Part shown: piece by piece, positions 1-9,659 of the stretch
Layout: every line of letters begins with the position of its first letter
How positions within the stretch are numbered: position 1 is the first letter of the stretch
From: Bemisia tabaci
Taxonomy: Eukaryota; Arthropoda; Insecta; Hemiptera; Aleyrodidae
Length of the DNA: 64,000 bases
Assembly: GCF_918797505.1 (NCBI RefSeq)
Contig: NC_092793.1
Location: forward strand, 61,647,749 to 61,711,748
Direction: 5' to 3'
Program-made: the position numbers and the translations under genes
The notes under the pieces: generated by a model
The model's input: the letters and a program-made list of their open reading frames with translations, nothing else
The model's database searches: none
What the model was told of the DNA's origin: nothing

Positions 1-248
1 ATAGCACTTACGGCTGTCTTGCCTAACAATAACCTAGCATGAAAATGAAAAATACCCTTTTTATGCAATGGAAATAAAATCAGTCGATTTTTAATCATCC
101 ATACGATTTCTAGGAGTCTTCCGCACGATTAGTGGCAATTTGACAAAGAACGGAGGCTTCTTTCCATAAAATGTTCTTGTCAGAAGCTTCTGAGCCCGTT
201 TTCTCAAAACTTCATTTTTGCACTTACGGCTCTCTTCGCTATCACGGC
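1..248 (+). repeat. dispersed repeat, copy 1 (partner at 17475-17722)
   Basis: The block starting AGCACTTACGGCTGTCTTGC and ending at the CTATCACGGCAG motif is present again at 17475-17722 in the same orientation, with many substitutions and small indels. Shared words include ACGGAGGC and TTTCTAGGAG at matching spacing. It has no coding potential. Its right edge runs into the 79-bp tandem array. The element class is not identifiable from two diverged copies. Confidence 0.75.
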
Positions 249-500
249 AGTGCGGTCAACAGCAGTCGGCTTGAAACGCATAGCGCCTACAAGACTGCAT
301 GAATACTTCACGCATTGCGTCAAACATACTGCGGTCAGCAGCAGTCGGCAGTCGGCTCGAAACGCATAGCGCCGACAAGACTGTATGAATACTTCACGCA
401 TTGCGTCAAACACACTGCGGTCAGCAGCAGTCGTCTCGAAACGCATAGCGCCTGCAAGACTGCATGAATACTCACGCATTGCGCCAACACAGTGCTGTCG
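245..500. repeat. tandem repeat, ~79-bp unit, about 3 copies
   Basis: The word TGCGGTCA followed by GCAGTCG recurs at 251, 330 and 416, each time followed by GAAACGCATAGCGCC and GACTGCATGAATAC. The second unit is 7 bp longer because CAGTCGG is duplicated. The small open frames on both strands here come from the repeat itself, not from a gene. Confidence 0.85.
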
Positions 501-534
501 GCGCGGCGGTGGAAGTTAAAATTTGTAAGCACAT

Positions 535-1330
535 TTATGTTTGTTCTTTCATAATTGTTTCGTTTTTTTTTATAAATGGAAGGCCTTGTCCAAACTGGGA
601 TGGGCTTACAATGAATGGTGAAATTGTTAGGAATTTTATCATTTTCAGCTTTTCCGAATTAAATCCTGAATTTTTTTGTTTGAGGTTATGTACTATTATT
701 TTGCACCAAACGATACACCGAACCACTGTCAAGTACGATCTATTGATGTTTCAAAACGAATGAGAAGCGGGCAGAAAAATACAGGCGGCCCATGGGCGGC
801 GAGTAGGTAAATCCGGCCCTGGGTAAAAGGTCCCAAAATTTAAATTAGATCAGTTCTGAGGATTTTTGAGGGGTCTGCAACATAACGTATATTTTGAGGT
901 AAAGGTCGGTAACACGACAGTTAAATGACTTCCACAATAATTTTTGACCTGAAATTCGGATTCAACGCTACATTAAATTACCTGCCGCTAACTTTAAATC
1001 ATGACAATTAAAGCGCTAAGTGCGGAAAGGAAATTTCTTGGTTGCGATGTTTCAACAATACCGCTAACGTTTCATTCATTACGAGTAAAGCAAATGCAAG
1101 TAATATGTTGTAATTTTTACTGAATATTCTCCATGGTTATACAATGCTGAAAACGTAAAATTTCAGAAAATTCACCAAAACGTTGACACTTCAATTAGCA
1201 CTAAGCTGTTCCCAAAATTTGATGAAAAAAACTTCCGCGCTAAAGAGAAATGCCGCAATGAGCAACGTTGCTGAATTCTCCCCGATAAAATATTTACTTT
1301 CAAAAAAGGATATGAGAAATTTCCCTTAGA
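535..1330. other. unassigned non-coding stretch
   Basis: I see no gene, tandem repeat or inverted repeat here. The sequence is A/T-rich and any open frames are short and lack recognisable motifs. Confidence 0.5.
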
Positions 1331-1339
1331 ATTTTCAGA

Positions 1340-1640
1340 TACTTCAGATTTAATTGCAATTGGACCGACTTCATCAGGAAGGAGCCGACCCATACTTTTG
1401 AAAAAATTGATATAAGGATGCTTTTGAGTTCCACTGGTCGGTTATTCTCTCCTGCCGTAATCTGAAAAAGTCTAAAAAAAGAAATTATTTTGTGAGAAGA
1501 GGGGTTAAAGTTCATTTTCTACATTGGGCCTTATGCAGAAATAGAACTTAAACCCCTCTTTTTCTCAGTTTCAACTTAATGTGGCTTGGTTCTTTTCTGA
1601 TGAACTCGGTCCAATTAGAGGTTTCTGAAAAATCGACAGG
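1340..1640. mobile_element. small foldback element (inner palindrome 1494-1569)
   Basis: TGAGAAGAGGGGTTAAAGTT at 1492 is mirrored by AACTTAAACCCCTCTTTTTC near 1548, giving arms of about 30 bp. An outer, more diverged pair surrounds it: AATTGGACCGACTTCATCAG near 1357 is mirrored by CTGATGAACTCGGTCCAATT near 1597. About 100 extra bases lie only in the left half. It looks like a decayed MITE; no target duplication is visible. Confidence 0.6.
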
Positions 1641-1829
1641 AAAACATGCTAAAGTTTCGCAGAAAATTGATGTTTCATCGAGAGAATTTGGCAATGATAG
1701 AGTGACAGGCTTACCTATGCCTGTTCTTCCTAGGTACGGCAGCACAGCTAATGCACCACTCCAACCTTCTGCTTGTGGTAGACACTCACTAGTCTATGAT
1801 CCCCGTTCTTGACAAACGCGTCTGCGCGG

Positions 1830-2690
1830 ATTCTCTGGCGATGTGACCGAGCACACAGTTCCTGGTCGCTCCGTTCATGATTGGAGTTGTTGCAAAATAT
1901 CAGTTATACTGGTAAAAACAAAAACACACATTTTCCATGCCGACGGCTACACAGTCTTGCAGCCGAAGTAGGTATACATATTTTCTTTCGGTTATTCACT
2001 GGCTTGTGCTGCTGGTGCTGTGAGTCATTAGAGGCGCCCGCGTCGTGACCTTGACCCTGACCCTCGGCGTTGTCAGCGTCCGAGTGACACTATAGACCGC
2101 TGCATTCGACCCGTCTTTGTTGTGGTTTCACTCGGATACGCACTGTGTGCAGCACCCGCGACTGCTCGGCAGAAAATAGCAAAGTTGTTCTTGTCAGGAG
2201 AAAAGGAAAAAAAACTCTTGGGCCGCTCTCTCCGAGTTCCGGTACTGTCTGTCATCACTATTTTGATTAAAAGCTATTTTTTTGAAACCAAAAACGAAGT
2301 TCAAAGTTTGCTGTGCAGGATTGAAATGCTCCTGGTTGGCGGCCATCGGGAAGGTGCTTCGATAAAGGCTTGGAACGACTTCTACAACCGACCAATCACA
2401 CCGTGTAGCTCCATTCAACTTCATGGTCTTGTCCTGTCCAAGAGACTGCCACAAAATTCCAAGAATCGGGGGGCCAATTCCTTATTCTATCACTTTCCTT
2501 TCTGAACTTTTCACTTCTATCACTCTGGCTCAACTTGGAACGACATTGAATGGTCAAATTTCCTTTCTCCTTCATTGAGACGATTAAAATGCCTAAAGGA
2601 TTTGTTATTCCATTTGAGAGGCTTGGAAGACAAGGCGCATACTTAAGTGCAGTTTTAGAAATTCGAGACTAGAGATAAGAGCTCAGCCGC
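1830..2690. other. unassigned stretch, no supported gene
   Basis: A 127-residue open frame (2122-2505, +) lies here, but the product has no recognisable domain, signal or low-complexity pattern and nothing upstream looks like a promoter. I do not call it a gene. The rest holds nothing I recognise. Confidence 0.4.
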
Positions 2691-2819
2691 CTCAGCTGCG
2701 TGCCATAGCTCGTTATGCTTGTATTTCAACAGCAAAACGACTGGACCTCACTAAAAGCACAGTAAATAAAAACAGGAAGGAGAGGCGAAAGGAAAACAGA
2801 AATCTAGACCATTTCGTGT

Positions 2820-3850
2820 TTTTGCATGTTGAAAAAGGAAGCCAAGCCACTCTTCTTGTGCTCTGTAGATTTGGAAAAAGCATTTGATCGTGTCCGGAAA
2901 TCAGATGAGCTTTAGATATTAAACGAGAGGAATGTTCCCAGATGTTTAATCGAGTTAGTTGCCGATTTAAATGCGAACACAAGAACCCAAATTGTCATCG
3001 CGAAAGGTCTCTTGGATACCCTCATTGTAAATAAGGGAGTGAGGCAAGGGGATTCACTAAGCTCGTTTCTCTTCAACCTACGAATGGACAAGTCGATTCG
3101 CGCCGTAAGACCAAAGCGAGGTTGCAGGTTGAGGAACAGAAACATTAACATCATATGCTATGCTAACGATGCCGTGCGATAGCAGATTCGGAAGATGAGC
3201 TGCAGAGAATCATGCATACATTTAATCTAACAGCCAAAAAATACAACATGAAGGTGTCTGCCATTCAGACGAAAAGCATGGTGATCAGTAGGAGCCCCAT
3301 AAGATGTAAGTTGGTAGCAGATGGTTATATGACAGAACAAGTGATGGAGTTCAAGTATCTAGGAGCGTTGCTATCAAGAACGAAGGACTTGAGGTCCGAA
3401 GTGGAAGACCAGGCACTGAAAGCTGCAAGAGTTGCTGGTTGTCTCAATGAGATGGTGAGGCGCAATAAATATATGGCCTAGGAGAGTAAAGTCAGGGTCT
3501 ATAGGACCATCGTTAGGCCGGTGTTCACGTTTGCCGCAGAGACTAGGGCTGAAACAAAGCACACCAAACAATAATTTCGCACCGTTGGGATGAAAGTTCT
3601 AAAAAAAATAGCTGATTTTACGCTTTGGGATCAGCAGACCAGCGAGTCCATCAAGGGTGCTCTTGGGGTGCAAGATGTAGCCAAGTGGACCAGAGTGAGG
3701 GAAAAGATGTGGTCGGAGCACGTTAGCCAAATGGATGAAGAGAGACTAGCGAAAATTTTTATGACCGGACAACCCATAGGAAAAAGATTACCTGGACGAC
3801 TACCTAAGCGATGGGCACAAAGCTCGCTCTCTTCTCCTAAGGATGATTGA
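2820..3850 (+). pseudogene. degenerate non-LTR retrotransposon reverse transcriptase
   Basis: The translation shows reverse-transcriptase landmarks in order: VDLEKAFDRV (from 2865), GVRQGDSL with LFNL (3036-3080), then the catalytic box at 3159-3170, which reads YAND where the family has YADD. Downstream are EFKYLGALLS and the C-terminal block with MKVLKKI, WSEHVSQM and GKRLPGRLPKRW (to 3850). The copy is dead: there is a stop at 2913-2915, a frameshift near 3177 between the catalytic box and IADSEDEL, and stops at 3479-3481 and 3572-3574. No endonuclease domain is recognisable upstream, so it is probably 5' truncated. Enzymes of this family copy LINE RNA into the genome at a nicked target. 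The motif set fits insect LINEs generally; I cannot fix the clade. Confidence 0.88.
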
Positions 3851-4035
3851 CGACTTTATGCTGTTTTTATCAATTTGACGAGTCCTTCATTTTAAGTGAT
3901 TTTTAGATATTTAATACTGATAAATAGTTTCTTGTGCTTGTTACTTAATGGCCTGACTAACAGGGCTATGCCCTAGTCGTTAGAAGAAGAAGGAGGAGGA
4001 GGAGGAGGAAAAGGAAGGATGGAAGGAAATGTAAA
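3851..4035 (+). repeat. LINE 3' end with purine-rich simple tail
   Basis: After the RT stop, a short 3' segment ends in CTAGTCGTTAGAAGAAG and runs into a GAA/GGA-rich tract (about 3985-4030). A simple-sequence tail in this position is typical of non-LTR elements, so it probably marks the 3' end of the element at 2.8-3.85 kb. Confidence 0.6.
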
Positions 4036-4039
4036 ATCG

Positions 4040-4630
4040 TGGGCTAAGAAGCATATTTATGACCAAAATTGACTTGGGCGTGTTTTTTGATAGTTGAAGG
4101 TAAGATCTATCAGAGTGTCAAGCGAAAGTCATTTGAGAAAACACGGAGAAAACAGCGAATGGGATAAGTGAATTTTCCGTTTAGAGGGGACGCGGGAAAA
4201 AAACGACCTACCGTCACTTTAAATCCTACTGCTGGCCTCAATTTGGCTCAACTGACAATGAGCTGAAAATTTCAGAAAACGTTCATGAGGGTGTGAGACC
4301 AATACTTGTAAATTTTGAAGGTATTCGGAGCACTCTATATGTCTGAGTAAAATGCAGAACTTTCAACTCTTTCTCTCAAAATAATAAAAACTGCACTTAT
4401 CTTCCAAACCCCTCATTTCTCGTTTTGTTTTCACACACAGTTTTATCCCCACCAAGAAGCTCACGCTTAGAGTAATTACAGTCTATTCTGTCATACCTCT
4501 AAAAGAGTGGTGTATGGTGTTTGTCTTCGGATCACAATTGGTATTACGAGATGTTTAATTTTAAGGTATGAGTTGTGAGCGATTTCGCAAAATGCACAGC
4601 TCCTTTTAACGATGCTTTTCGCCCGAGCCA
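4040..4630. other. unassigned non-coding stretch
   Basis: No gene, repeat partner or hairpin was recognised here. Confidence 0.4.
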
Positions 4631-4637
4631 CGGGAAC

Positions 4638-4787
4638 GGCTGGATTACGTTCTGCAATGAGGAACTACAATTTTTGGCCAATTGCAGCGACAACATACGT
4701 GTCATTAGTTTCCCTATGCAAATAGGTGTTTCTATGCACGAGCCAGAAACTGTAATTCCTAAATGCAAGACGTACCTAGTCCAACTC
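4638..4787. mobile_element. MITE family M1, copy 1
   Basis: The left terminal repeat TGGATTACGTTCTGCAATGA (from 4640) continues through GGAACTACAATTTTTGGCC. It is mirrored by the right terminal repeat starting GCCAGAAACTGTAATTCC at 4742. A second, more symmetric copy is at 42118-42268, and its internal sequence (ACAACATAC, then TTTCCCTA) matches. There is no coding capacity. Confidence 0.75.
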
Positions 4788-5594
4788 ATCTGGATCCCCG
4801 AGCGCTGATCTGCAATCGATAGAGGAGACAATAGAGCTGTGAAATGAGGATTCTGGAATTGCGGTTGCGGCAACACCTCTATTCAATGTCTTTGGGCAAC
4901 ACTTGGCGTGCCGCTTGCGCTTCGGCTCGAGGTTTCCTTCCTGTTTTTCAGTTTTCTCTTTGTCTCATATTTTCCATCGATGACGGTGATTACGACTCCG
5001 ATCCCTGCTTAGAGAAACAACTGATCCATCGAATGCATGAGAATCTTCAAGGTCACTGCCAACATATCTCCTACCTTGCACACACCCCTGCCTGCCGCAG
5101 CAGCGCACTGGCTCGATATCGCCAGTTCATTTGCCAGTGGCGTGCCACGCCAAGGACTGTCGATCCTTTTAATTTGGCCCCCGGATTCCCACCAAATGCT
5201 CCCTCTGATCGATTTTTAAAATCTTCGATAGTTATTGTGCGGTTGCTGAAAATTTGGCGCGCGCTGCTGCGGCAGGCAGGGGTGTGTGCAAGGCAGGAGG
5301 TATGTTGGCAGTGACCTTGAAGATTCTCATCCACTCAATGGATCAGTTGTTTCTCTAAGCGGGAATCGGAGTCGTAATCACATTCATCGATGGAAAATAT
5401 GAGACAAAGAGAAAACTGAAAAACAGGAAGGAAACCTCGAGCCGAAGCGCAAGCGGCACGCCAAGTGTTGCCGCAACCGCAACCGCAATTCCAGAATCCT
5501 CATTTCACAGCTCTATTGTCTCCTCTATCGATTGCAGATCAGCGCTGGGGGATGCAGATGAGTTGGACTACATTTAGGAATTACAGTTTCTGGC
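4742..5594. mobile_element. long foldback repeat P1, arms ~335-365 bp
   Basis: The left arm (4742-5106) is mirrored by the right arm (5261-5594) around a 154-bp spacer. Matching landmarks include CTGCCTGCCGCAGCAGCGC against GCGCTGCTGCGGCAGGCAG at the inner edges. The left arm has about 25 extra bases near 4880. The outer end of each arm is the right terminal repeat of MITE M1, so the inverted duplication captured part of that MITE. Long open frames at 4844-5314 (+) and 5071-5334 (-) mirror each other and are not genes. Confidence 0.9.
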
Positions 5595-5596
5595 AA

Positions 5597-5662
5597 GATG
5601 CTCAAAGAGCATCGATCCTGAAGCCCTGAGTTCAAAAATGTAGCTCATAAAAAAATTACACA
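5597..5662 (-). repeat. short dispersed repeat shared with 11998-12055
   Basis: The bases AAGAGCATCGATCCTGAAGC followed by CCTGAGTTCA recur in reverse orientation at about 12030-12055, as do the flanks ATGAGCTACATTTTT and ATGACCTGCATTTTT. About 55 bp are shared. The element type is unknown. Confidence 0.65.
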
Positions 5663-5825
5663 ACTGGGATCCAACGAACCTTTGCGACCGTTTTTTTCCG
5701 GAACTATCAATACGATCAAAATAAAACGAAGCATGGTTCTTCACTGCTATGAGGTCTACATTAAGTTTCATTTTTGATGAAAATCGGCCGATCCCTTAGT
5801 TCAGTAACGTCAAGGTCACTGGGGA

Positions 5826-6113
5826 ATGATTTTTCGAACTCGTCCGATCTTAGTCGGTGATACCTCAATAAACTCGTCTCTTCGTGGCCTTCAAAACAAC
5901 TTGTATTCACCTACCCTCCAAAACCACCCCTTATCCAGAAAATCTCAAGTCCAAAGGGGGCTGATTTTTCGAATTCGTCCGATCTTAGTCGGCGATACCT
6001 CAAAAAACTCGTCTCGCCGTGGCCTTCAACAACCTATATTCACCTACCCTCTAAAACCACCCACTATCCAGAAAATCTCAAGTCCAAAGGGGGATGATTT
6101 TTCGACCTTCTCC
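5826..6113. repeat. tandem repeat, ~134-bp unit, 2.1 copies
   Basis: GATTTTTCGAA recurs at 5828, 5963 and 6096. The units share TCGTCCGATCTTAGTCGG, TTCACCTACCCTC and CAGAAAATCTCAAGTCCAAA. A 165-residue frame spans this array because the unit lacks stops in one frame; its repeated residues follow the DNA repeat and it is not a supported gene. Confidence 0.9.
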
Positions 6114-6329
6114 GACCCAATAGGCGCAACTGTTTTCATAGAAACGATTATTCGAGATCTGCTTTTCGTTTCCAGTGCGGCTGGAAAGCGTTTTTTTTTT
6201 TCTTCTTCTTCTTACTACTCATACGTTTACAAGAAAGAGAAAATATTTTTGATCAACCTTGGTATCGACACCGGGCGAATCACGACTAGACCAAGCGAAA
6301 AGAACCAGGCGGGAATGGATTAAAATGTA

Positions 6330-8095
6330 ACATGATCTTTACGGATCTTCAAGCGGGGATAAAGGTGAGGTACCTAGCAATTGTCGCGAGATAAAATGTA
6401 ATTTGTTGAAAAAAGAGCTACAGTAAAATCACAAGAAGATATTTCATAGCAAATAATGACACTTGAAACAATTACTCTTACTTCTCACAGGTCAGCGTGA
6501 TGTCATCACGATGTCCTCGGTCAAAGATCATTAAAATTTGATAAATAGAGGCTGAGCACCAAGGATATTACGGCCACGATAAAAATTCCATTTTAAAATC
6601 GGGAACAGATAAAACATTGATAAGAGAGAAAAGACTGTGAGAAAGTCAACGGTAATTTCATTTCCCCCTGAGCGCCCCAGAATTGGAAAAAAAAAAAACA
6701 TCTGGAATCTAAAGACAAACTAAGACCTTCAAGCTCATCAGAAGTGATGAATAGTTAGTTAGTTAATATATTTTAAGACATTCAGCGTCCGTCTCATAGG
6801 AACTTGGGTAGAAATTATACATATTATTTCACAATACACTCAAATAGTGAGTTACTATAGCTGTATGCCCGCGCCTTGCGCGATAGCTGTATCGATGTCG
6901 ATACATTCATGGTTATATTAGTTCTAAAGCTGTTCATTCCCGCCTTGCCACTCTTTCATAGAGATTCATTATCACGGATAAGTCCGGAACAAGATATGAT
7001 GTGACCCAAGCATTAAAGTGCATTGGGTGATAATGACTTAAATTCCAGCAGAGTCTCGCTGGAGATGTTCTATATACAGTGAATCCACTCTGGTTATAAC
7101 CAGAGTTCCAAGTTTAAGACATCATTACCACAAGATTGGAGATCTAATATTAAAAGCCGGTATTAGTGATCTTGTGCCAAGCTTAGGTAAAGTTGAGAAT
7201 CTTCTAACATTATCGAATGATATCCTAATAATCCGACAATATATCATATCAATTTCAAATTTCCGATTGGGATGTTATCTGTAGTAAACAAGCAACAATT
7301 TCACATTGAAATTCTTTTTTAAATAACAAACACCAGTGGAAAATGAAAGCATATGGCGATTTGACTGCCGTGTTACTTCACTGCCATCATTTTCCCCGCC
7401 GTTCCGGCGCGTTTGAGATTCCATTGAGTCTTTGGACTTTTTACGAGCCGGCTTGTCCAGGATTTTGGCTCCAAAAATACGCAATAAATCGCCAAGTTAT
7501 CTATAATCGCTTGGTACTTTCAGAGTATTAAATGAAAAACACAAGGTTGAGTGACCCATTTGGTAAACTTTTCCCTTGAATATTTTTCTCTGCGGTAATT
7601 TGATCTAGAGCTAACCTCTGGCCTGCAAAAATCAGCCTCGAAATCCAGCACCACGAGGGCGAATGATTGTGAGTGCAGCTGCAGCGATCAGCTGATTAGT
7701 TCTCAATATGAGATCCACGGAAAAGTACTGAGCACACTTACGTTCGGTCAACAATTCAATGTAAAGTATCGAGAAATAAATGTCAATTGAACTTGCGCAA
7801 GAAAAACTCAGAGAATTTTCCAAGACTTCAACCATCTTTTTCAAAACTTCTCTTTACAAAGAAAAACTGAACATTATTGAAGAAAATAAGAAATGGGAAA
7901 AGCAACAAAAGAAAAAAAACCCAGAAAATCGTTTGCTTGAAATCGAAAAATAAGCTTAAAAAAGTAAAATCTCGTTTTTTAAAAATATTTTTAATATAGT
8001 TCAAACATCACGTATCTAAGCAAATATCGAATCACATTGAGGCATACTACTTTCTAGCCCTGCGAATCGTTGATGTAAGCATAATTTATGAGTTT
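6330..8095. other. unassigned stretch with one half of a dispersed motif
   Basis: No gene was recognised. At 6745-6790 the words TAGTTAGTTAGTTAATATA and TTTTAAGACATTCAGCGTC appear. The second word returns at about 8768-8788 next to another GTTAGTTAG tract. This may be the 3' end of a LINE or SINE with a TTAG-type tail, read on the minus strand; that is inference only. Confidence 0.4.
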
Positions 8096-8113
8096 ATTAG
8101 TACCACCACGTCC

Positions 8114-8140
8114 CAGATGATGGGTGGATAGCCGAAACGC
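8114..8140 (+). other. hammerhead-ribozyme-like core, decayed
   Basis: CAGATGATGGGTGGATAGCC followed by GAAACG resembles the hammerhead order CUGANGA, stem II, GAAA, as found in Penelope-like elements. The first box has A where the core needs U, and stem II has a mismatch, so activity is unlikely. A second, better-paired version lies on the other strand at 8451-8484. Confidence 0.3.
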
Positions 8141-8450
8141 GCATCGGAGTTGGGGAACCAAATTAATGAACATGCGATTAATTGTGTTTGACATGTTTAA
8201 AGATCGTTTACGAGGTCATCAGGAAAAAGGGATCTGTAATGGTGTGGACCTAAAAGTTTTGGAGGTCTATTTATGAGATTTTAGGCCATTGCTTTCGATC
8301 ACCACTACCTCCCCAAAAAAATCAAATAGCTATCTCGTGAAGATCAATTTACTCGTATGTCAGCTGATCGAGCAGGAAAGTAAAATTAGCTCAAAACGAT
8401 CGAAAACATAGGAAAATGCGGAAGGCTAAAATACAAAATACAAAGGCAGG

Positions 8451-8484
8451 ACGTTTCGGTACCTTACGGCACCATTATCAACTG
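8451..8484 (-). other. hammerhead-ribozyme-like core with GTAA tetraloop, decayed
   Basis: On the minus strand TTGATAATGGTGCC is followed by GTAA, GGTACC and GAAACG. GGTGCC and GGTACC can form a 6-bp stem II closed by a GTAA loop directly before GAAAC, the hammerhead arrangement. The first box deviates from CTGANGA at two core positions. It is probably a relic of a Penelope-like or similar retroelement end. Confidence 0.35.
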
Positions 8485-8704
8485 CTAAAAAAGAATTAAA
8501 AATAAAAAAACCCTGCCACAAGCGGCAGGGGACACAATTTAACCTCCCCCCACTTTGACACCTCGCTGTGCGAAAAGTAATTAACGTATTCCGATTTTTT
8601 CTTCACAGTTTAAAAGTACTCTTAGGGAACTATAAACCCCAGAAGTTCAGTTTCAAGAAGCTTAAAAATTAACTGCCGCTCAAATCTCTGAAAACTGAAA
8701 AATC

Positions 8705-8734
8705 CTCACGCTGGATATATATATCCAGCGTGAG
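8705..8734. repeat. perfect 30-bp palindrome
   Basis: CTCACGCTGGATATA is followed immediately by its exact reverse complement. It abuts a GTTAGTTAG tract and the repeated TTTTAAGACATTCAGCGTC word at about 8770. Confidence 0.9.
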
Positions 8735-9174
8735 AGTTAGTTAGTATAGAGGATTAGTTAGTATAATTTTAAGACATTCAGCGTCTCAGGCTATTAACGT
8801 CTTTACAGATAATTTTGAAAATGGGACACTGAAAAAAAAGGGTTTGGATTTTTGCCGGAATATCGGTGTACAACACCAACTCCGGATAGCTGATATGGCC
8901 CCAGCTAGTTATTTTGGATAGTAGGCAAACCCGATTTTGGTATCTACGCTGACTCGGAAGTTTAGCTAATATCTAAACTAGTTGGGCATAAATCTAAACC
9001 TGGTTTGGATCGCTAAATTGAAGCATCGGCAGCAAATTTTGGGGTTTGTAGCCAGGGGACAGTTGAAAAGAGCCCCCCAAAATGGATTATTAACGGAAAT
9101 AATGTCTAAAACCGCGAAAAATATGGTCCACGAGACTTTTAGAGGCATATTTCTCGATATTTACGTGCAGAATT

Positions 9175-9248
9175 TTTTTGACCTATGTCGGGATTAGAAC
9201 CTGGGACCTACCTAACCGAAGACGAGGATCCTACCTACTGAGCCATGC
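9175..9248 (-). repeat. tRNA-derived SINE head
   Basis: On the minus strand TGGCTCAGTAGG (9245-9234) matches the RNA polymerase III A box, and GGTTCTAATCC (9201-9191) matches the B box, with 32 bases between them. The surrounding bases do not fold into a proper tRNA, so this is a tRNA-derived SINE or a decayed tRNA copy. The body would extend to lower coordinates and is not delimited. Confidence 0.5.
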
Positions 9249-9334
9249 CGAGAACTTAATGATCGGGGACGAAAAACCCGCATTTAGCTTCCAATTGCTA
9301 GGACAACCAGGATATCTTGACCAATTTACAAAGC

Positions 9335-9650
9335 TTTTGTTCGATTTTTATTTTAATGCATTATTTTACTTCATTTTATTTTTTCACTTCATTATATTAT
9401 TTTACGTCATTTGTTTTACTTCATTTTGTGTTTTTGGTTGATTTTCTTTAGACTTCAGGTATTTTATGTATTTACTTTATTTATTTATTGACTTTATTTT
9501 ATTAATTTACTTTATTTTATTTATTTACTTAATATTATTAATTTACTTTATTTTATGAATTTACTTTATTTTATTTTTTACTTCATGGTATTTTTTTACT
9601 TTATTTATTTTTTTTTTTAGGTAGGTGCTTCGTTTTATTTTTTTTCATTC
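9335..9650. repeat. low-complexity T-rich tract (TTTATTTACTTTATTT-like)
   Basis: Irregular repeats of ACTTTATTTTATT and TTTATTTATTTA fill this stretch. It is simple-sequence DNA without coding content. Confidence 0.85.
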
Positions 9651-9659
9651 AACAGGGAT

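Noticed and set aside
2122..2505. 127-residue open frame
   Set aside because: No recognisable domain or promoter, and the residue mix looks like chance translation.
4844..5314. 156-residue open frame
   Set aside because: It lies within foldback P1 and is mirrored on the other strand.
5826..6323. 165-residue open frame
   Set aside because: Its repeated peptide follows the 134-bp DNA tandem repeat and the rest is low-complexity; no domain.
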